A DNA stretch of 64,000 bases from CAYMEV01 sp964389675 [NCBI: uncultured Candidatus Sumerlaeota bacterium] (GCA_964389675.1 CAYMEV010000016.1:20645-84644); one strand, 5' to 3'. Positions 43,427 through 53,803 are shown, counted from the stretch's first letter. Program-made: numbers and translations. Notes: generated from the letters alone by a model not told the origin.

Positions 43427-44816
43427 TTTATTTATTGATGAACCGATTCTAGCTCTCACACAGCCACTTAATACAGGCATTCTGAATATAATAAGAATCA
43501 GCGGCAGGAACATAATAAAGCTGATACAGCCATTCATTAAGAACAGATACTGGGCAGAAGGCAGGCTTAAAACCCATCATATATATAATGGATACTTCGT
43601 TAATCCCAGAACGGGTGATATTATTGACGAGATCATTGTCCTGACATTTTTTTCTCCCCGCTCATATACCAGGGAAGATATGCTTGAAATACAGATACAC
43701 CAGAACAGGTACAGCATAAATTCAATGATCTCCCTTCTGATGGAAAAAGGAATCCGATATGCCAGGCCCGGTGAATTTACCAAAAGAGCTCTCGTTAATG
43801 GCCGGATAGACCTAATGCAGGCAGAAAGCCTGGATGATTATATTAGCACCAGCAGCTTTTTTCAGTCCAGGAACAGCCTCAGGATATTAAAGGGTGATTT
43901 AGGGAATTTCATAGAAAGCCTGAAGAATATCCTTATCGACTATCTTGCCTTATGTGAATCTAATATAGATTTCAGCCAGGAGGATATTGAGCTTATAAAC
44001 TACGATGACATGAAGCACCTGCTGATTGAAAAGGCTCAAAGCATAGGCAGGATAATCCAAAAAAGCAGGCAGGTAAACAAGATTGATGAAAATTTGAAAA
44101 TATCCATAATCGGTAAGACCAATGTAGGGAAATCCAGCCTTTTCAATGCTTTATGCAACAGGGACAGAGCGATTGTATCTCCATTCCCTGGTACAACGAG
44201 GGACTTTATTTCAGAAATTATACTTGTAGATAATTTCACTGTAGAAATAGTCGATACCGCAGGAATAAGGAAAAACAGCTCAGCAATTGAAAAAAAGGGG
44301 ATCAGCCACACATTCAGAAATCTTTATGAATCAAATCTCGTATTTTTGGTAGTTGACAGCTCAAAAGAGCTTGAGCTTGCAGACCTGGAAATTTTTAAGG
44401 CAATTAAAAATGAGGAATTTAATATAATATTAATAGTAAATAAAACCGATAAAAAGAAAAAGCTTGACCTTGCAGGCATTGAAAGACATATCCATCCGAA
44501 GAATGTATTTTATGTTTCCGCCAAAACAAAGGCAGGTATAGATGATATTCATGTTTACCTTAAGAATTATCTTTCTGAACTGATCCCAGATAATGATACA
44601 ATATTCCTTACAAATACCAGGCAGACAGAGAACCTTGCAGCTATAGGAAATGAACTTGAGGAGATAATCAAACTGATTTCCTCGGAATGCTATTATGATG
44701 AACTGATAGCCTATCACCTTAAAGAATCCCTGAGCAGGATTTACAGTCTTTTTGGGGACGACCTTGAAAGTGAGGTCCTTGACAGGATATTCAGCCGTTT
44801 CTGCATAGGCAAATAA
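43401..44816 (+). CDS. mnmE: tRNA modification GTPase MnmE
   Basis: 471 aa. N-terminal folate-binding domain (PILALTQPLNTGILNIIRISG, then RPGEFTKRALVNGRIDLMQAESL), central helices, an inserted G domain with GKTNVGKSS, FPGTTRDF, DTAG and NKTD, and the C-terminal CIGK whose Cys is conserved. With MnmG it builds the 5-carboxymethylaminomethyl group on wobble uridines. The start at 43401 lies about 10 residues before the conserved region, inside jag, with no strong ribosome site. Confidence 0.95.
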   Translation: MRRTANKTNLFIDEPILALTQPLNTGILNIIRISGRNIIKLIQPFIKNRYWAEGRLKTHHIYNGYFVNPRTGDIIDEIIVLTFFSPRSYTREDMLEIQIHQNRYSINSMISLLMEKGIRYARPGEFTKRALVNGRIDLMQAESLDDYISTSSFFQSRNSLRILKGDLGNFIESLKNILIDYLALCESNIDFSQEDIELINYDDMKHLLIEKAQSIGRIIQKSRQVNKIDENLKISIIGKTNVGKSSLFNALCNRDRAIVSPFPGTTRDFISEIILVDNFTVEIVDTAGIRKNSSAIEKKGISHTFRNLYESNLVFLVVDSSKELELADLEIFKAIKNEEFNIILIVNKTDKKKKLDLAGIERHIHPKNVFYVSAKTKAGIDDIHVYLKNYLSELIPDNDTIFLTNTRQTENLAAIGNELEEIIKLISSECYYDELIAYHLKESLSRIYSLFGDDLESEVLDRIFSRFCIGK

Positions 44817-44818
44817 TC

Positions 44819-46636
44819 ATGAAAAAATATAAATATGATATTATTGTTGTAGGGGGAGGGCATGCAGGAATAGAAGCAGCTTTGTGCTCTGCAAGGAGAG
44901 GATTATCCACTCTCTTCCTGACAATGGATACAGAAAAAATCGGGCAGATGAGCTGTAATCCCGCTATAGGGGGTTTAGGAAAATCTCACCTCGTGAGGGA
45001 TCTGGATGCTCTCGGGGGAGAGATGGGTAAGGCAATAGATGCTTCAGGCATTCAATTCAGAATGCTTAATAAAACTAAAGGCCCTGCAGTCTGGTCGCTT
45101 AGAGTACAGGCAGACCCTGCCCTTTACAAAAACTATATGCAGGAAAAGCTTTACAGTACCGGGAATATCACTGTTAAACAGGCTGAAGCTGAGTGCCTCC
45201 TGCATAATAATAATGCTGTTCACGGCATAAAAACAGTATTCGGCGAGGAGATACAGGCAGGTGCTGTAATATTATGCAATGGTACATTTCTTAATGGAAG
45301 GATCTATATAGGTTTTAACAGATACAATGCGGGAAGGGCATGGGAATTTCCTTCAGATTCACTTGCAGATAACCTCAGGGACCTTAAAATCACGACAGGA
45401 AGGCTAAAAACCGGAACACCGGCGAGATTATGGGGTCGTTCCATGGACTTCTCAAAATTTGAGATCCAAAAGGGGGATGAGAAGATAGAATTCTTTTCTT
45501 CTGAGACACTGCCGAAAAATATTACCCAGATAGACTGCTATATAGGGTATACAAACCCTGAAGTACATGAGATTATTAAAAACAATCTCCATCTTTCACC
45601 GATGTACGGCCGGAAAATAATTGAAGGCACCGGGCCAAGATATTGCCCTTCAATTGAGGACAAGATAATCAGATTCAGTGACAAGCCAAGGCATCAGATC
45701 TTTTTTGAACCGGTTACAAGGGATTTTATGGAAGTATACCCAAGTGGCATTTCAACAAGCCTTCCGCTGAATGTTCAGATGGAGTTCTACAGGGCAATTG
45801 AAGGACTTGAAAAAGTGGAATTCATAAAACCTGCATATGCTATTGAATATGATTTTGCAAATCCTTTATCACTGGAACCGACACTGCAGAATAGAGAATA
45901 TAAAAACCTTTATATGGCGGGGCAGATAAACGGGACATCTGGATATGAGGAGGCGGCGGTGCAAGGCTTCATAGCTGCCTGCAATGCAGCGAACAGCCTC
46001 TCCGGTATGGATCCCTTTACGCTTTCAAGGGACGAAAGCTATATAGGGGTCCTGATAAGTGACCTTATTACCAAAGGTGTTGATGAACCATACCGCATGT
46101 TTACAAGCAGAGCTGAGCACAGGCTCCTTTTAAGGCTTGATAATGCAGAAGACAGGCTATTGAAATATGGCCATGAGCTTGGATTGATCAGGAAAAAAAG
46201 ATGGGATAATTTCATGCTTCTCCAGGAAAAGAAGTCAAGACTCATCAACAGCCTAAAAAATACTGCTTTGAGCAAATATAATGGATTAAGCCTCCATAAG
46301 CTTTTAAAAAGGCCTGAAGTCAGCATACAGCAGCTTTCTCAGCATATAGCGGATTTTGATGCATACCCGGAATCATTGTTAAAAAATGTAGAAACCGGGA
46401 TTAAATATGAGGGTTATATCTTAAGGGAAAATATCAGAGTTGAAAAGTCAAAGCAGTTCAGAAATATAAAAATACCTGAAAATTTAGATTATTACAGTAT
46501 AACAGCACTTACTAAAGAAGCACAGGAAAAATTAAGCCTGATAAAACCGTCAAACCTGTATGATGCTTCTCTGATACCTGGAATTACACCAGCTAACATA
46601 GATACAATTCATATCTTTATAATGAAACAGGGATAA
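44819..46636 (+). CDS. mnmG: tRNA modification enzyme MnmG
   Basis: 605 aa FAD protein. VVGGGHAGIEAAL is the FAD loop, SCNPAIGGLGKSHLVRDLDALGG and RLKTGTPARL are MnmG signatures, and NGTSGYEEAAVQG the C-terminal one. It acts with MnmE. It begins 2 bp after mnmE, the usual order. Confidence 0.96.
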   Translation: MKKYKYDIIVVGGGHAGIEAALCSARRGLSTLFLTMDTEKIGQMSCNPAIGGLGKSHLVRDLDALGGEMGKAIDASGIQFRMLNKTKGPAVWSLRVQADPALYKNYMQEKLYSTGNITVKQAEAECLLHNNNAVHGIKTVFGEEIQAGAVILCNGTFLNGRIYIGFNRYNAGRAWEFPSDSLADNLRDLKITTGRLKTGTPARLWGRSMDFSKFEIQKGDEKIEFFSSETLPKNITQIDCYIGYTNPEVHEIIKNNLHLSPMYGRKIIEGTGPRYCPSIEDKIIRFSDKPRHQIFFEPVTRDFMEVYPSGISTSLPLNVQMEFYRAIEGLEKVEFIKPAYAIEYDFANPLSLEPTLQNREYKNLYMAGQINGTSGYEEAAVQGFIAACNAANSLSGMDPFTLSRDESYIGVLISDLITKGVDEPYRMFTSRAEHRLLLRLDNAEDRLLKYGHELGLIRKKRWDNFMLLQEKKSRLINSLKNTALSKYNGLSLHKLLKRPEVSIQQLSQHIADFDAYPESLLKNVETGIKYEGYILRENIRVEKSKQFRNIKIPENLDYYSITALTKEAQEKLSLIKPSNLYDASLIPGITPANIDTIHIFIMKQG

Positions 46637-46647
46637 AGGGATTAATC

Positions 46648-48318
46648 ATGAAGCTTGGGAGAAATGCCTTTAATCTTATACGGGTATTCATAAAAAGCGG
46701 GCTAAACAGCATATATTATTCAAGGCCATTGACAAACCTTATCAAAGGCGGGTTATTCTCCCTTGGCATTATATTCCTTTATGGGCTGTACCTTTTTTTC
46801 CTGCGTGTGTTCAGGCTTGTTTATATACAGGGTGAAATAGGGTTCATACTTCTGGATAAGCTGTTTTCCATATTATTTCTCATGATTTTAAGCCTTCTTA
46901 TTTTCTCTTCCATGCTTTCATCCCTTTCTGTTCTTTTTACATCCAGGGAGCCTGAACTGCTTATTTACCTGCCAATAAAATCCTTTGACAGATATCTTTA
47001 TATGACCTTTAAGAATACAGCGATCTCATCATGGTACATAATATTCCTTGGTTACCCTATATTTCTTGCATATGGCATTGTATACAGCCAGCCGGCAGCA
47101 TTTTTCCTGCTTAGTTTCCTGTTAATAGCAGCATTTGCCTTCATTTCTTCAAGCATCGGGATCACCATAACCACTCTTATAATTCGGATACTTCCGACTA
47201 AAAGGATCAGACAGATATTTTTTCTGATGGGATTATTCTCCGTCTTATATATTGTGACCTTTTTCAGGATAAGCAAGCCGGAAAGGCTTTACAGTTCCAT
47301 AGGCATCTATGAGTTCCTTATGATGCTTAAAAACTCAAAATTACCCCAGAACAAGCTGTTTCCAAATGATATTGCAAGCGAACTTATCTCAAAATTCGAG
47401 TATATGGATATAACGCTTGTTTTGATGAATATAGGAAAGCTCGCCATCTACATTGCAGCTGTATTCTTATTTGGCCTGCTGATGCACAGGATGTTCTACA
47501 AGAAATCATTTACAAAATTCTCAGTTACCAGGACAGCAAAATCCCGATATGTATCAAAGAAACGCTTCGCAAAACTAAAATCTCCTTACTCAATAATCTA
47601 TAAGGACACAATTCATTTCTCGAGGGAAGTTGAACAATGGTCCCAGATCTTTATACTCCTCTCCCTAATAATAATATATGTAATAAACCTTAAAAACATA
47701 CCCATTGTGAATCCTGCAATAAAAGATGCAATTGTCTTCCTCAACATCTCATTTATCGGGTTTATAATATCTGCTGTAACACTGAGGTTTGGTTTCCCAT
47801 TATACAGCCTGGAGGGGAAATACAGGTGGGTATTAATTAAATCAGCAGTTTCAAAGAGGGATATCTTCATCTCCAAGCTCTGTTTTTCGCTTATTCCTTC
47901 AATCCTCATGTCCGTGATACTGACGCTGATCTCTAATATTTTTCTTGAAGTAGAGGCTTCAATAATCATATACATCCTCTTCATAAATCTAATGATATCA
48001 TTTGTCATATCTTTCATGGGGACATCCCTTGGAATTCTTTTCCCGAAATTTGAAACAGATAATCCCATGCAGATAGCAATGAGTATAGGCGGATTTCTGT
48101 TCATGCTGTCAAGCCTGGTTTATGTTGTATTCATAAATTACCTTGTGATAAGGCCCTTTGCAAGATATTACAGAATGATACCAGAGATACAGCTTTTTCT
48201 TGCAAATAAAGGATTTTTAAAGGACTATTTCATTTTTACAAATATTCTGATTTTTGCCATCAGCGCTGGAATCTGTTCTTTCTTCTATTACCAGACAATA
48301 AGAAAGCCTTTAGCATGA
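46648..48318 (+). CDS. ABC-2-like multispanning membrane protein
   Basis: 556 aa, mainly hydrophobic, with about twelve membrane helices. LSSLSVLFTSREPELLIYLPI between early helices recalls the large ABC-2-type exporter permeases. No ATP-binding subunit is next to it, so either an unlinked ATPase serves it or it works differently. It follows mnmG by 11 bp. The TolC-family gene after it raises the chance of an export role, without proof. Confidence 0.75.
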   Translation: MKLGRNAFNLIRVFIKSGLNSIYYSRPLTNLIKGGLFSLGIIFLYGLYLFFLRVFRLVYIQGEIGFILLDKLFSILFLMILSLLIFSSMLSSLSVLFTSREPELLIYLPIKSFDRYLYMTFKNTAISSWYIIFLGYPIFLAYGIVYSQPAAFFLLSFLLIAAFAFISSSIGITITTLIIRILPTKRIRQIFFLMGLFSVLYIVTFFRISKPERLYSSIGIYEFLMMLKNSKLPQNKLFPNDIASELISKFEYMDITLVLMNIGKLAIYIAAVFLFGLLMHRMFYKKSFTKFSVTRTAKSRYVSKKRFAKLKSPYSIIYKDTIHFSREVEQWSQIFILLSLIIIYVINLKNIPIVNPAIKDAIVFLNISFIGFIISAVTLRFGFPLYSLEGKYRWVLIKSAVSKRDIFISKLCFSLIPSILMSVILTLISNIFLEVEASIIIYILFINLMISFVISFMGTSLGILFPKFETDNPMQIAMSIGGFLFMLSSLVYVVFINYLVIRPFARYYRMIPEIQLFLANKGFLKDYFIFTNILIFAISAGICSFFYYQTIRKPLA

Positions 48319-48401
48319 ATCAATTCAAGAAATTCTAACAAAATTTCAGCCTTTATCGTAAGAATATAAGTAAAAAGTCATATAAAAGAGGATAATATGC
48401 A

Positions 48402-49745
48402 ATGAAGATGAAAATATTAATAATAATATTATTTATAATGCTAATTTTTCAAATTCCTTCACAGTCATCGGAACTGCCCGGAGAAATTGGTCTTAAGGAT
48501 GCATTAAACCTGGGTTTTAAGAAAAATTTAGACATCAAGATTGCAATTGTCAGAAAATATCTGTCTGATGACAGCATAAACCTTTCATACTCAGGGCTGT
48601 ACCCCAATCTTTCTCTTTCTTCATCATTTACCAGGTCGACTATCAAAAGCTCAGGGACTGTAAATATTGAGGGAATTGAATTTGAAGTTTCAGATAAAAC
48701 CTCATCAAGCAATTATTCCTATGGAATGAACCTTTCACAATGGATATTCCTTCCCCAGGACTATCTGGACATAAGGAGGATCGCTGACTCAAACAGGAAA
48801 ATATCAATTTTAGCTCTTCAGGAACAGCTGCAGAACATCTATTTTAACCTAATAACCAAATACTTCAATCACCTGAAGCTGATGTCACTATATGAGTTAG
48901 CCCTTGAGGACCTGCAGACAAGCAGAGACCATTACAACAAGACATTAAAGATGTTTGAACTCGGCCTTACGAATAAGCTTTCACTATCAAGTGCTGAACT
49001 CACTCTCCAGAATAAAAAGTTTAATCTGATACAGGCTGAGAATGACCTCAATCTTTCAAAAATAGAGTTCCTGAGCCTGATTGGGATTCCAGTAGATTCA
49101 GATATAAAGATAATAGATGATAACCTGAGGTTTGAAGCTGATTCAATTCATACAGAAGAAAACTATGAATATGCATTAAAGCATAATATATCATTGAATC
49201 AGAGAAGGGAACAGCTTAACAGGGCCAGGCATAGCTATAAACAGGCTGTACATGAAAATCTTCCCACTCTTTACTTTAATTCAGGCTTGAGTTATTCTGA
49301 TAATGAATTCCCGACCAATGATTACAGGATAACAGGTTCCATAAGCCTGAACTTTAATCTTTTCAGAGGTTTTCAGGATAAATACAATATAAGCATGTCA
49401 AGGATGGAAAGGACAGAAAATGAACTTGAGCTCGAAAAGCTTGAGCAGGAGATCCTGCTTGGCATGAAGGAGGCTTTGGCAAATATAAGCGTTACAGAAA
49501 GCCTTCTTGACCTTTCCTCCAGCAGGGAGAATATGGCAAAAAAGGACATTGACCTTGCAGAAGCAAGGTATGCATCCGGGCTTGCAATCTACCTTGAAGT
49601 TGAAGATGCCAGAATATCATACATAAGAGCAAAAAGTGACAGAATATCATCATATTATGACCATATAATGGCTAATATCTCGCTTTTATTGAGCAGAGGC
49701 GATTTTTTAAGCATCATAGAAGAAACCATTCTTAAAGGCAACTGA
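48402..49745 (+). CDS. TolC-family outer membrane efflux protein
   Basis: 447 aa with an N-terminal signal (about 1-23, LIFQIPSQSS). The two-fold repeat of TolC-like proteins is visible as GLKDALNLGFKKN near the N-terminus and EYALKHNISLNQR in the middle, with coiled-coil helices between. It would form a trimeric outer-membrane channel with a periplasmic tunnel. A GAGGAT ribosome site precedes the ATG. No adaptor (membrane fusion) or pump gene adjoins it. Confidence 0.9.
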   Translation: MKMKILIIILFIMLIFQIPSQSSELPGEIGLKDALNLGFKKNLDIKIAIVRKYLSDDSINLSYSGLYPNLSLSSSFTRSTIKSSGTVNIEGIEFEVSDKTSSSNYSYGMNLSQWIFLPQDYLDIRRIADSNRKISILALQEQLQNIYFNLITKYFNHLKLMSLYELALEDLQTSRDHYNKTLKMFELGLTNKLSLSSAELTLQNKKFNLIQAENDLNLSKIEFLSLIGIPVDSDIKIIDDNLRFEADSIHTEENYEYALKHNISLNQRREQLNRARHSYKQAVHENLPTLYFNSGLSYSDNEFPTNDYRITGSISLNFNLFRGFQDKYNISMSRMERTENELELEKLEQEILLGMKEALANISVTESLLDLSSSRENMAKKDIDLAEARYASGLAIYLEVEDARISYIRAKSDRISSYYDHIMANISLLLSRGDFLSIIEETILKGN

Positions 49746-49749
49746 TATA

Positions 49750-52557
49750 CTAAAACCTTGTTCCAATGGTAAATTGAAGTATGGTATCCGATGTGGTTTT
49801 CCGCAGGTTGAATTTCTTAATATAGCTCCATGTAAGAAGAACACCCTGAATAGGGACATTTATGGCATATCCTATTGAGCTCTTTATATCCTTGAACTCC
49901 AGGGAACCATTAGGCCTGTGGAAAAGATCGAGTTCTGATGTATCATCCCATGCAACCCCCATATCCCAGAAAAATGTCCCCTGGATATATGGGAAATGAA
50001 GTCCAAAGGCAAAAGCAATAAGGTCTATGAGGGGAAATCTCCATTCAATGTTTATCAGTCCGTATTTTGTCCCGTAAAACTCAGATATCTTATATCCGCG
50101 CAGAGTATTATTGCCAAGGAATGTATCTGCTCCTCCCAGGTAAAAAAGCCTTGGCTTATCACCTGAAGAATAACCCCCGGATACTCTGAATGCAAAAAGA
50201 TTTCTCCTGGAAAATGGCAGGTAAAACCTTGAATCCAGGACTGCAGTAAAACTGTCTTCAAATATATCTCCAATTTTGGGGGCATACATTAATGAAAGGC
50301 TGGCCCTGTAGCCCCTGTAGGGACCGAATATATTGTAGAGGGTCTTATCAGTGACAAAAGCTGCTTTGGTATATATAAGCTGGGATTCAGCATCCCCCAG
50401 ATTAAGGTATTCATATATCGGCTGTTTAGCATTCTCATATCCAACTGAAACCTCAACTCTTGAAAACAATGAGAAGGGATAGGATACAATTCCCTCAAAT
50501 CCCCAGAATTTATCGATCATATACCTGTTGCCATCACTTCCCGGCACATAATTGACATAATTATTATAATATAAGACACTGCCGTAATTAAGCCTGTTTT
50601 TCAGATTACTGTAATATAGGATTGCATTTGCATAATTTCCGAATTGCTGATAGATACCTGTAATATTATTATCACCAAGTATATCTGAAAAACTTAGGAC
50701 AGTCTGGCCAACAATAAGGCCGTCAGAGCGGTATGCTGCCGCAACATTGATAGTATCCACATAGAATTTGGTTTTCAGTCTGTTTTTATCCGAGTCGGAA
50801 AAACCATCAAATCCCAGGTCTACATCATATTGATATGCTTCAGCTTCACCCAGTTCAATTGTCTCGAAGTACTCCATATCATCATAGCTGAATATGAAAA
50901 GATTATTCCTCTGGCCTTCATAACCTGTAAACACTATTTTTGAAGGCTCACTGTCAATATCATAAATAACTTTCGGGGTAAAACAGCCTGTGGTAATATT
51001 GGATATCCTGTATACAGTATTTTCATCGATCTTATAGATATAAAGGTCACTTATATCATCCTTTCTGTCACTTGCAAAGATTATGGAATGCTTCCCCTTT
51101 ATATAATGTGGCTGTATGCAGTTTCCTTCCCAGCTTATAAGGACCTTTTCCTCTTTTGTCTGAAGATTCAGCTCAATAAGCCTGAAATACCCTTCCCTGT
51201 AGGATGAAAAATAAAGATATCTGCCATCACTGCTCAAGGCAGGATCTTTATCAAAATATCTGCTGTCAGTCAGGTTTGAATAGACACCGGTTTCAGAATT
51301 CAGCTCGTAAATATTTGTCAAGCCACCTTTATTTCCTGCAAAGACCAGCCTTTTTGAATCCGGGAAAAAGCATGGAGTCTTCACATTATGTATATCCAGG
51401 TCGAATCTTTTACTTATTGCTTTTGTGAGGACATCAAGAATATAGAGCCTGTATTTCCCTTCCCATTTGGCACTGAACGCAATTTTTTCTCCATCAGGGC
51501 TCCAGCTGATCGCAGAGCCCTCTGTTGAAAGCCAGAGATAATCATCAAAATCCTTTCCTTTGGTCAGGTTGAAGATATCCTCGTCTTCTTCAACATTCAG
51601 TATCCTTATCCCGAGGAACATGGATGCATTTGTCAGATATGCCAGCATCAAACCGCTGGGTGAAGGCTCAGGAGAAAAGCTGGATACGCCAGGTCTGCTC
51701 TCTCCAAATCTTTTTGAGTAATCATAAGGGTCATATCTGTTTGTTAAATACCCGTATTCCTCTTCTTTAAGATGTTTGCGCCATATCCTGTCCAGCTCAT
51801 CAATGTCTATATCAAGGCTCTCCTCCACAAACTTAGGAAAATCCTTTGTCTTTTGCTTGGATGCCTCGAATATAAGCGCTCTTAAACCCTCAATGCCAAA
51901 CTCATCCTCAATAAATCCAACTATCGAAGCACCATATACATAAGCCTCAAAAAAACTTTCACCAAAATCCTTTATCCGCGGTATTATATTCTTATACAAA
52001 GCATCCCTGAGATACATTTTCCTCTGTGAATCCCATTGATCCGCCATGTGCACGGATAATCCCTCATCAAACCACAGAGGCATCCTGGAGATTATCATCG
52101 CTATTGACCTGTAGTAAATGCTGAATTCGAAAATATGGTTTATTTCATGGATAATTACCTGTTTAAGGTTTTCCAATGGCTCATCCAGCGGTATAACCAC
52201 TCTAAAGTTGAAAGGCTCAGCAAAACCCCTTACTCCTTCCGGTATAAAGCCTGCATATATATTTGTCTGTTGAAAATCATCACTGTTAAGGTAGAATATA
52301 ATCGGTATTTTTTCTGTCAACTGGTGCTTGTAGGCCGAGCTCAAATCATTATATGCCTGTTCACATACTTCTTTAAGATAGGCGACATATATCTCCATCC
52401 CACTATACCAGTGGATTGTAAAATGCTCTGTCTCAGCAAAATACCATTCAAGTTCATTATATACGACCTTATTCTTTCCGAAGTTCTGCGCACTTGCAAT
52501 AATGCTGAAACAGACCACAATAATAGCAGCTAAAAATATTTTATATTTGTTTCTCAT
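49750..52557 (-). CDS. Fusion: peptidase MA-like, beta-propeller, Omp85-like barrel
   Basis: 935 aa, exported (signal about 1-23, SIIASAQ). Residues about 30-260 are a gluzincin-type domain: HEINH at 137-141 and Glu165 in LWFDEGLS give the three ligands of a peptidase-MA zinc site. Residues about 275-600 repeat WSPDGEKIAFS, FFPDSKRLVFAG and LSSDGRYLYFSS, the PD40/TolB-type propeller blade. Residues about 640-935 are a beta-barrel with LGGADTFLGNNTLRGY (the L6 VRGY-like motif of Omp85 proteins) and end in Phe (GTRF). It should lie in the outer membrane with a periplasmic or surface protease. It follows two lipoprotein genes. The three-domain order is uncommon. Confidence 0.8.
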   Translation of the reverse strand: MRNKYKIFLAAIIVVCFSIIASAQNFGKNKVVYNELEWYFAETEHFTIHWYSGMEIYVAYLKEVCEQAYNDLSSAYKHQLTEKIPIIFYLNSDDFQQTNIYAGFIPEGVRGFAEPFNFRVVIPLDEPLENLKQVIIHEINHIFEFSIYYRSIAMIISRMPLWFDEGLSVHMADQWDSQRKMYLRDALYKNIIPRIKDFGESFFEAYVYGASIVGFIEDEFGIEGLRALIFEASKQKTKDFPKFVEESLDIDIDELDRIWRKHLKEEEYGYLTNRYDPYDYSKRFGESRPGVSSFSPEPSPSGLMLAYLTNASMFLGIRILNVEEDEDIFNLTKGKDFDDYLWLSTEGSAISWSPDGEKIAFSAKWEGKYRLYILDVLTKAISKRFDLDIHNVKTPCFFPDSKRLVFAGNKGGLTNIYELNSETGVYSNLTDSRYFDKDPALSSDGRYLYFSSYREGYFRLIELNLQTKEEKVLISWEGNCIQPHYIKGKHSIIFASDRKDDISDLYIYKIDENTVYRISNITTGCFTPKVIYDIDSEPSKIVFTGYEGQRNNLFIFSYDDMEYFETIELGEAEAYQYDVDLGFDGFSDSDKNRLKTKFYVDTINVAAAYRSDGLIVGQTVLSFSDILGDNNITGIYQQFGNYANAILYYSNLKNRLNYGSVLYYNNYVNYVPGSDGNRYMIDKFWGFEGIVSYPFSLFSRVEVSVGYENAKQPIYEYLNLGDAESQLIYTKAAFVTDKTLYNIFGPYRGYRASLSLMYAPKIGDIFEDSFTAVLDSRFYLPFSRRNLFAFRVSGGYSSGDKPRLFYLGGADTFLGNNTLRGYKISEFYGTKYGLINIEWRFPLIDLIAFAFGLHFPYIQGTFFWDMGVAWDDTSELDLFHRPNGSLEFKDIKSSIGYAINVPIQGVLLTWSYIKKFNLRKTTSDTILQFTIGTRF

Positions 52558-52567
52558 CAGCCTTCCC

Positions 52568-53260
52568 TTAATCTAATATATACTTGGAGGTTTCCACCTT
52601 CTTGGGTATAAAAACATCCACTATGCCGTCAATCATTGAGGGAATCAGCTGCCAGAAGCCGTATACCTGCCTCTGGTACTCCTCCTCAACAATAAGATTG
52701 TCTGTTTTGGTTTCCTCTTTGATATACTTGTCCTCATAGGAAGAATATATCCTGTAATCCAGATTGACAATGAACTTTCTTCTTCTTACCCAGATGTTGT
52801 AGGTAATATATCTTCCGTATCTTGAATCATATTCTCGTTTTCTGTCATAACTTGAAGCGTCAAGTGTATTAAATTCTATCCTGCCTGAAATAATATATTC
52901 AATATCATAAGCACTTGATATCTGCCTTATGACATCCAGGCTGACATCCTCTTCATCCTGGCTGAAATAAGTGCTGTATATTTCTTTTGAGGTATTCAGG
53001 TCAGTAATATTGTAATCACCATTTTTGGTCAGCCTTTTATAGAGCTCGTTTGAAAAATCATCAGAGCCGGCCATGTAGACATCCTTGGCAGAACTGATAT
53101 TATTGAAACTGAAAGGCAGTATAAGCACTGCATCAGTCTTTTTAAGCTTCACCAGTGGCGTTTTCTCAAGCTCTATAAGTATCTTTGACTGGCTGCATCC
53201 AGCCATGAAGGCAAGCATGAAAATCAGATAAAATAATAAATAAGAGTATCTTTTATTCAT
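52568..53260 (-). CDS. Lipoprotein, CsgG/TolB-N-like fold
   Basis: 230 aa with signal and lipobox FMAGC, lipidated near residue 22. The mature part has AVLILPF, DDFSNELYKRL and SSAYDIEYIISGRIEF, the strand-helix order of the CsgG, GNA1162 and TolB-N group of periplasmic alpha/beta domains. Similarity is structural, by eye. It begins 2 bp after a TPR lipoprotein gene and precedes the fusion gene by 10 bp. Confidence 0.75.
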   Translation of the reverse strand: MNKRYSYLLFYLIFMLAFMAGCSQSKILIELEKTPLVKLKKTDAVLILPFSFNNISSAKDVYMAGSDDFSNELYKRLTKNGDYNITDLNTSKEIYSTYFSQDEEDVSLDVIRQISSAYDIEYIISGRIEFNTLDASSYDRKREYDSRYGRYITYNIWVRRRKFIVNLDYRIYSSYEDKYIKEETKTDNLIVEEEYQRQVYGFWQLIPSMIDGIVDVFIPKKVETSKYILD

Positions 53261-53262
53261 TT

Positions 53263-53589
53263 CTATAACTCTACCGTTTCTTTCAATGAATTTATATTGG
53301 CCAGTATCACAGTGTTTTTCGAGATTGCATATGCCTTCTCATAGTACTCCAAAGCCTCTTTATAATGCCCTAAGGCTTCGAAGCATATTGCAATATTATT
53401 CAGGGCTGATTCGTTCTGACCGTCTATTTCAATCGTTTTTTCAAACCAGAATATAGCATCCTGGAACATTTTGTTCTCAAGGCATTTAATCCCGATATCA
53501 TTGATCCTGTCAGTCTTCTCTGAAAATCTCATGGTTGAGCATGAAGCAAGAAGGACCAGGCATAAAATATATAAGATTAACTTTCTCAT
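53263..53589 (-). CDS. Small TPR lipoprotein
   Basis: 108 aa. Signal and lipobox LVLLASC, then two tetratricopeptide repeats (GIKCLENKMFQDAIFWFEKTIEID and AICFEALGHYKEALEYYEKAY). It likely acts as a periplasmic binding adaptor for the CsgG-like lipoprotein or the fusion protein downstream. It has a GGGG ribosome site. Upstream, a TATAA-rich region may hold the promoter but no clear -35/-10 pair stands out. Confidence 0.82.
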   Translation of the reverse strand: MRKLILYILCLVLLASCSTMRFSEKTDRINDIGIKCLENKMFQDAIFWFEKTIEIDGQNESALNNIAICFEALGHYKEALEYYEKAYAISKNTVILANINSLKETVEL

Positions 53590-53743
53590 ATTTATCCCCT
53601 ACTTTATACTACTTATAATGAATATACAAAATTTCAGAAACAATGTTACATTTTTTTATTCTAATTGAATTTTAAATATTTTACAGGTTTTTTCAATAAA
53701 ATTGAAATGCAAAAGACAGGAAGTATATATATATGAGTCCTAT

Positions 53744-53793
53744 AAAAAAAGCCATATAAGAGGTGCCTGCAAATAGACTGCTTAGCACCCCTT
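53744..53793 (-). terminator. Intrinsic terminator after rpsR
   Basis: Leftward, AAGGGGTGC (53793-53785) pairs with GCACCTCTT (53766-53758) through nine pairs including one G-U, with an 18-base loop. A run of seven T (plus-strand A at 53750-53744) follows 7 bases later. It would end the long operon that runs from 63217 to rpsR. Confidence 0.5.
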
Positions 53794-53803
53794 AATTTAT
53801 ATA

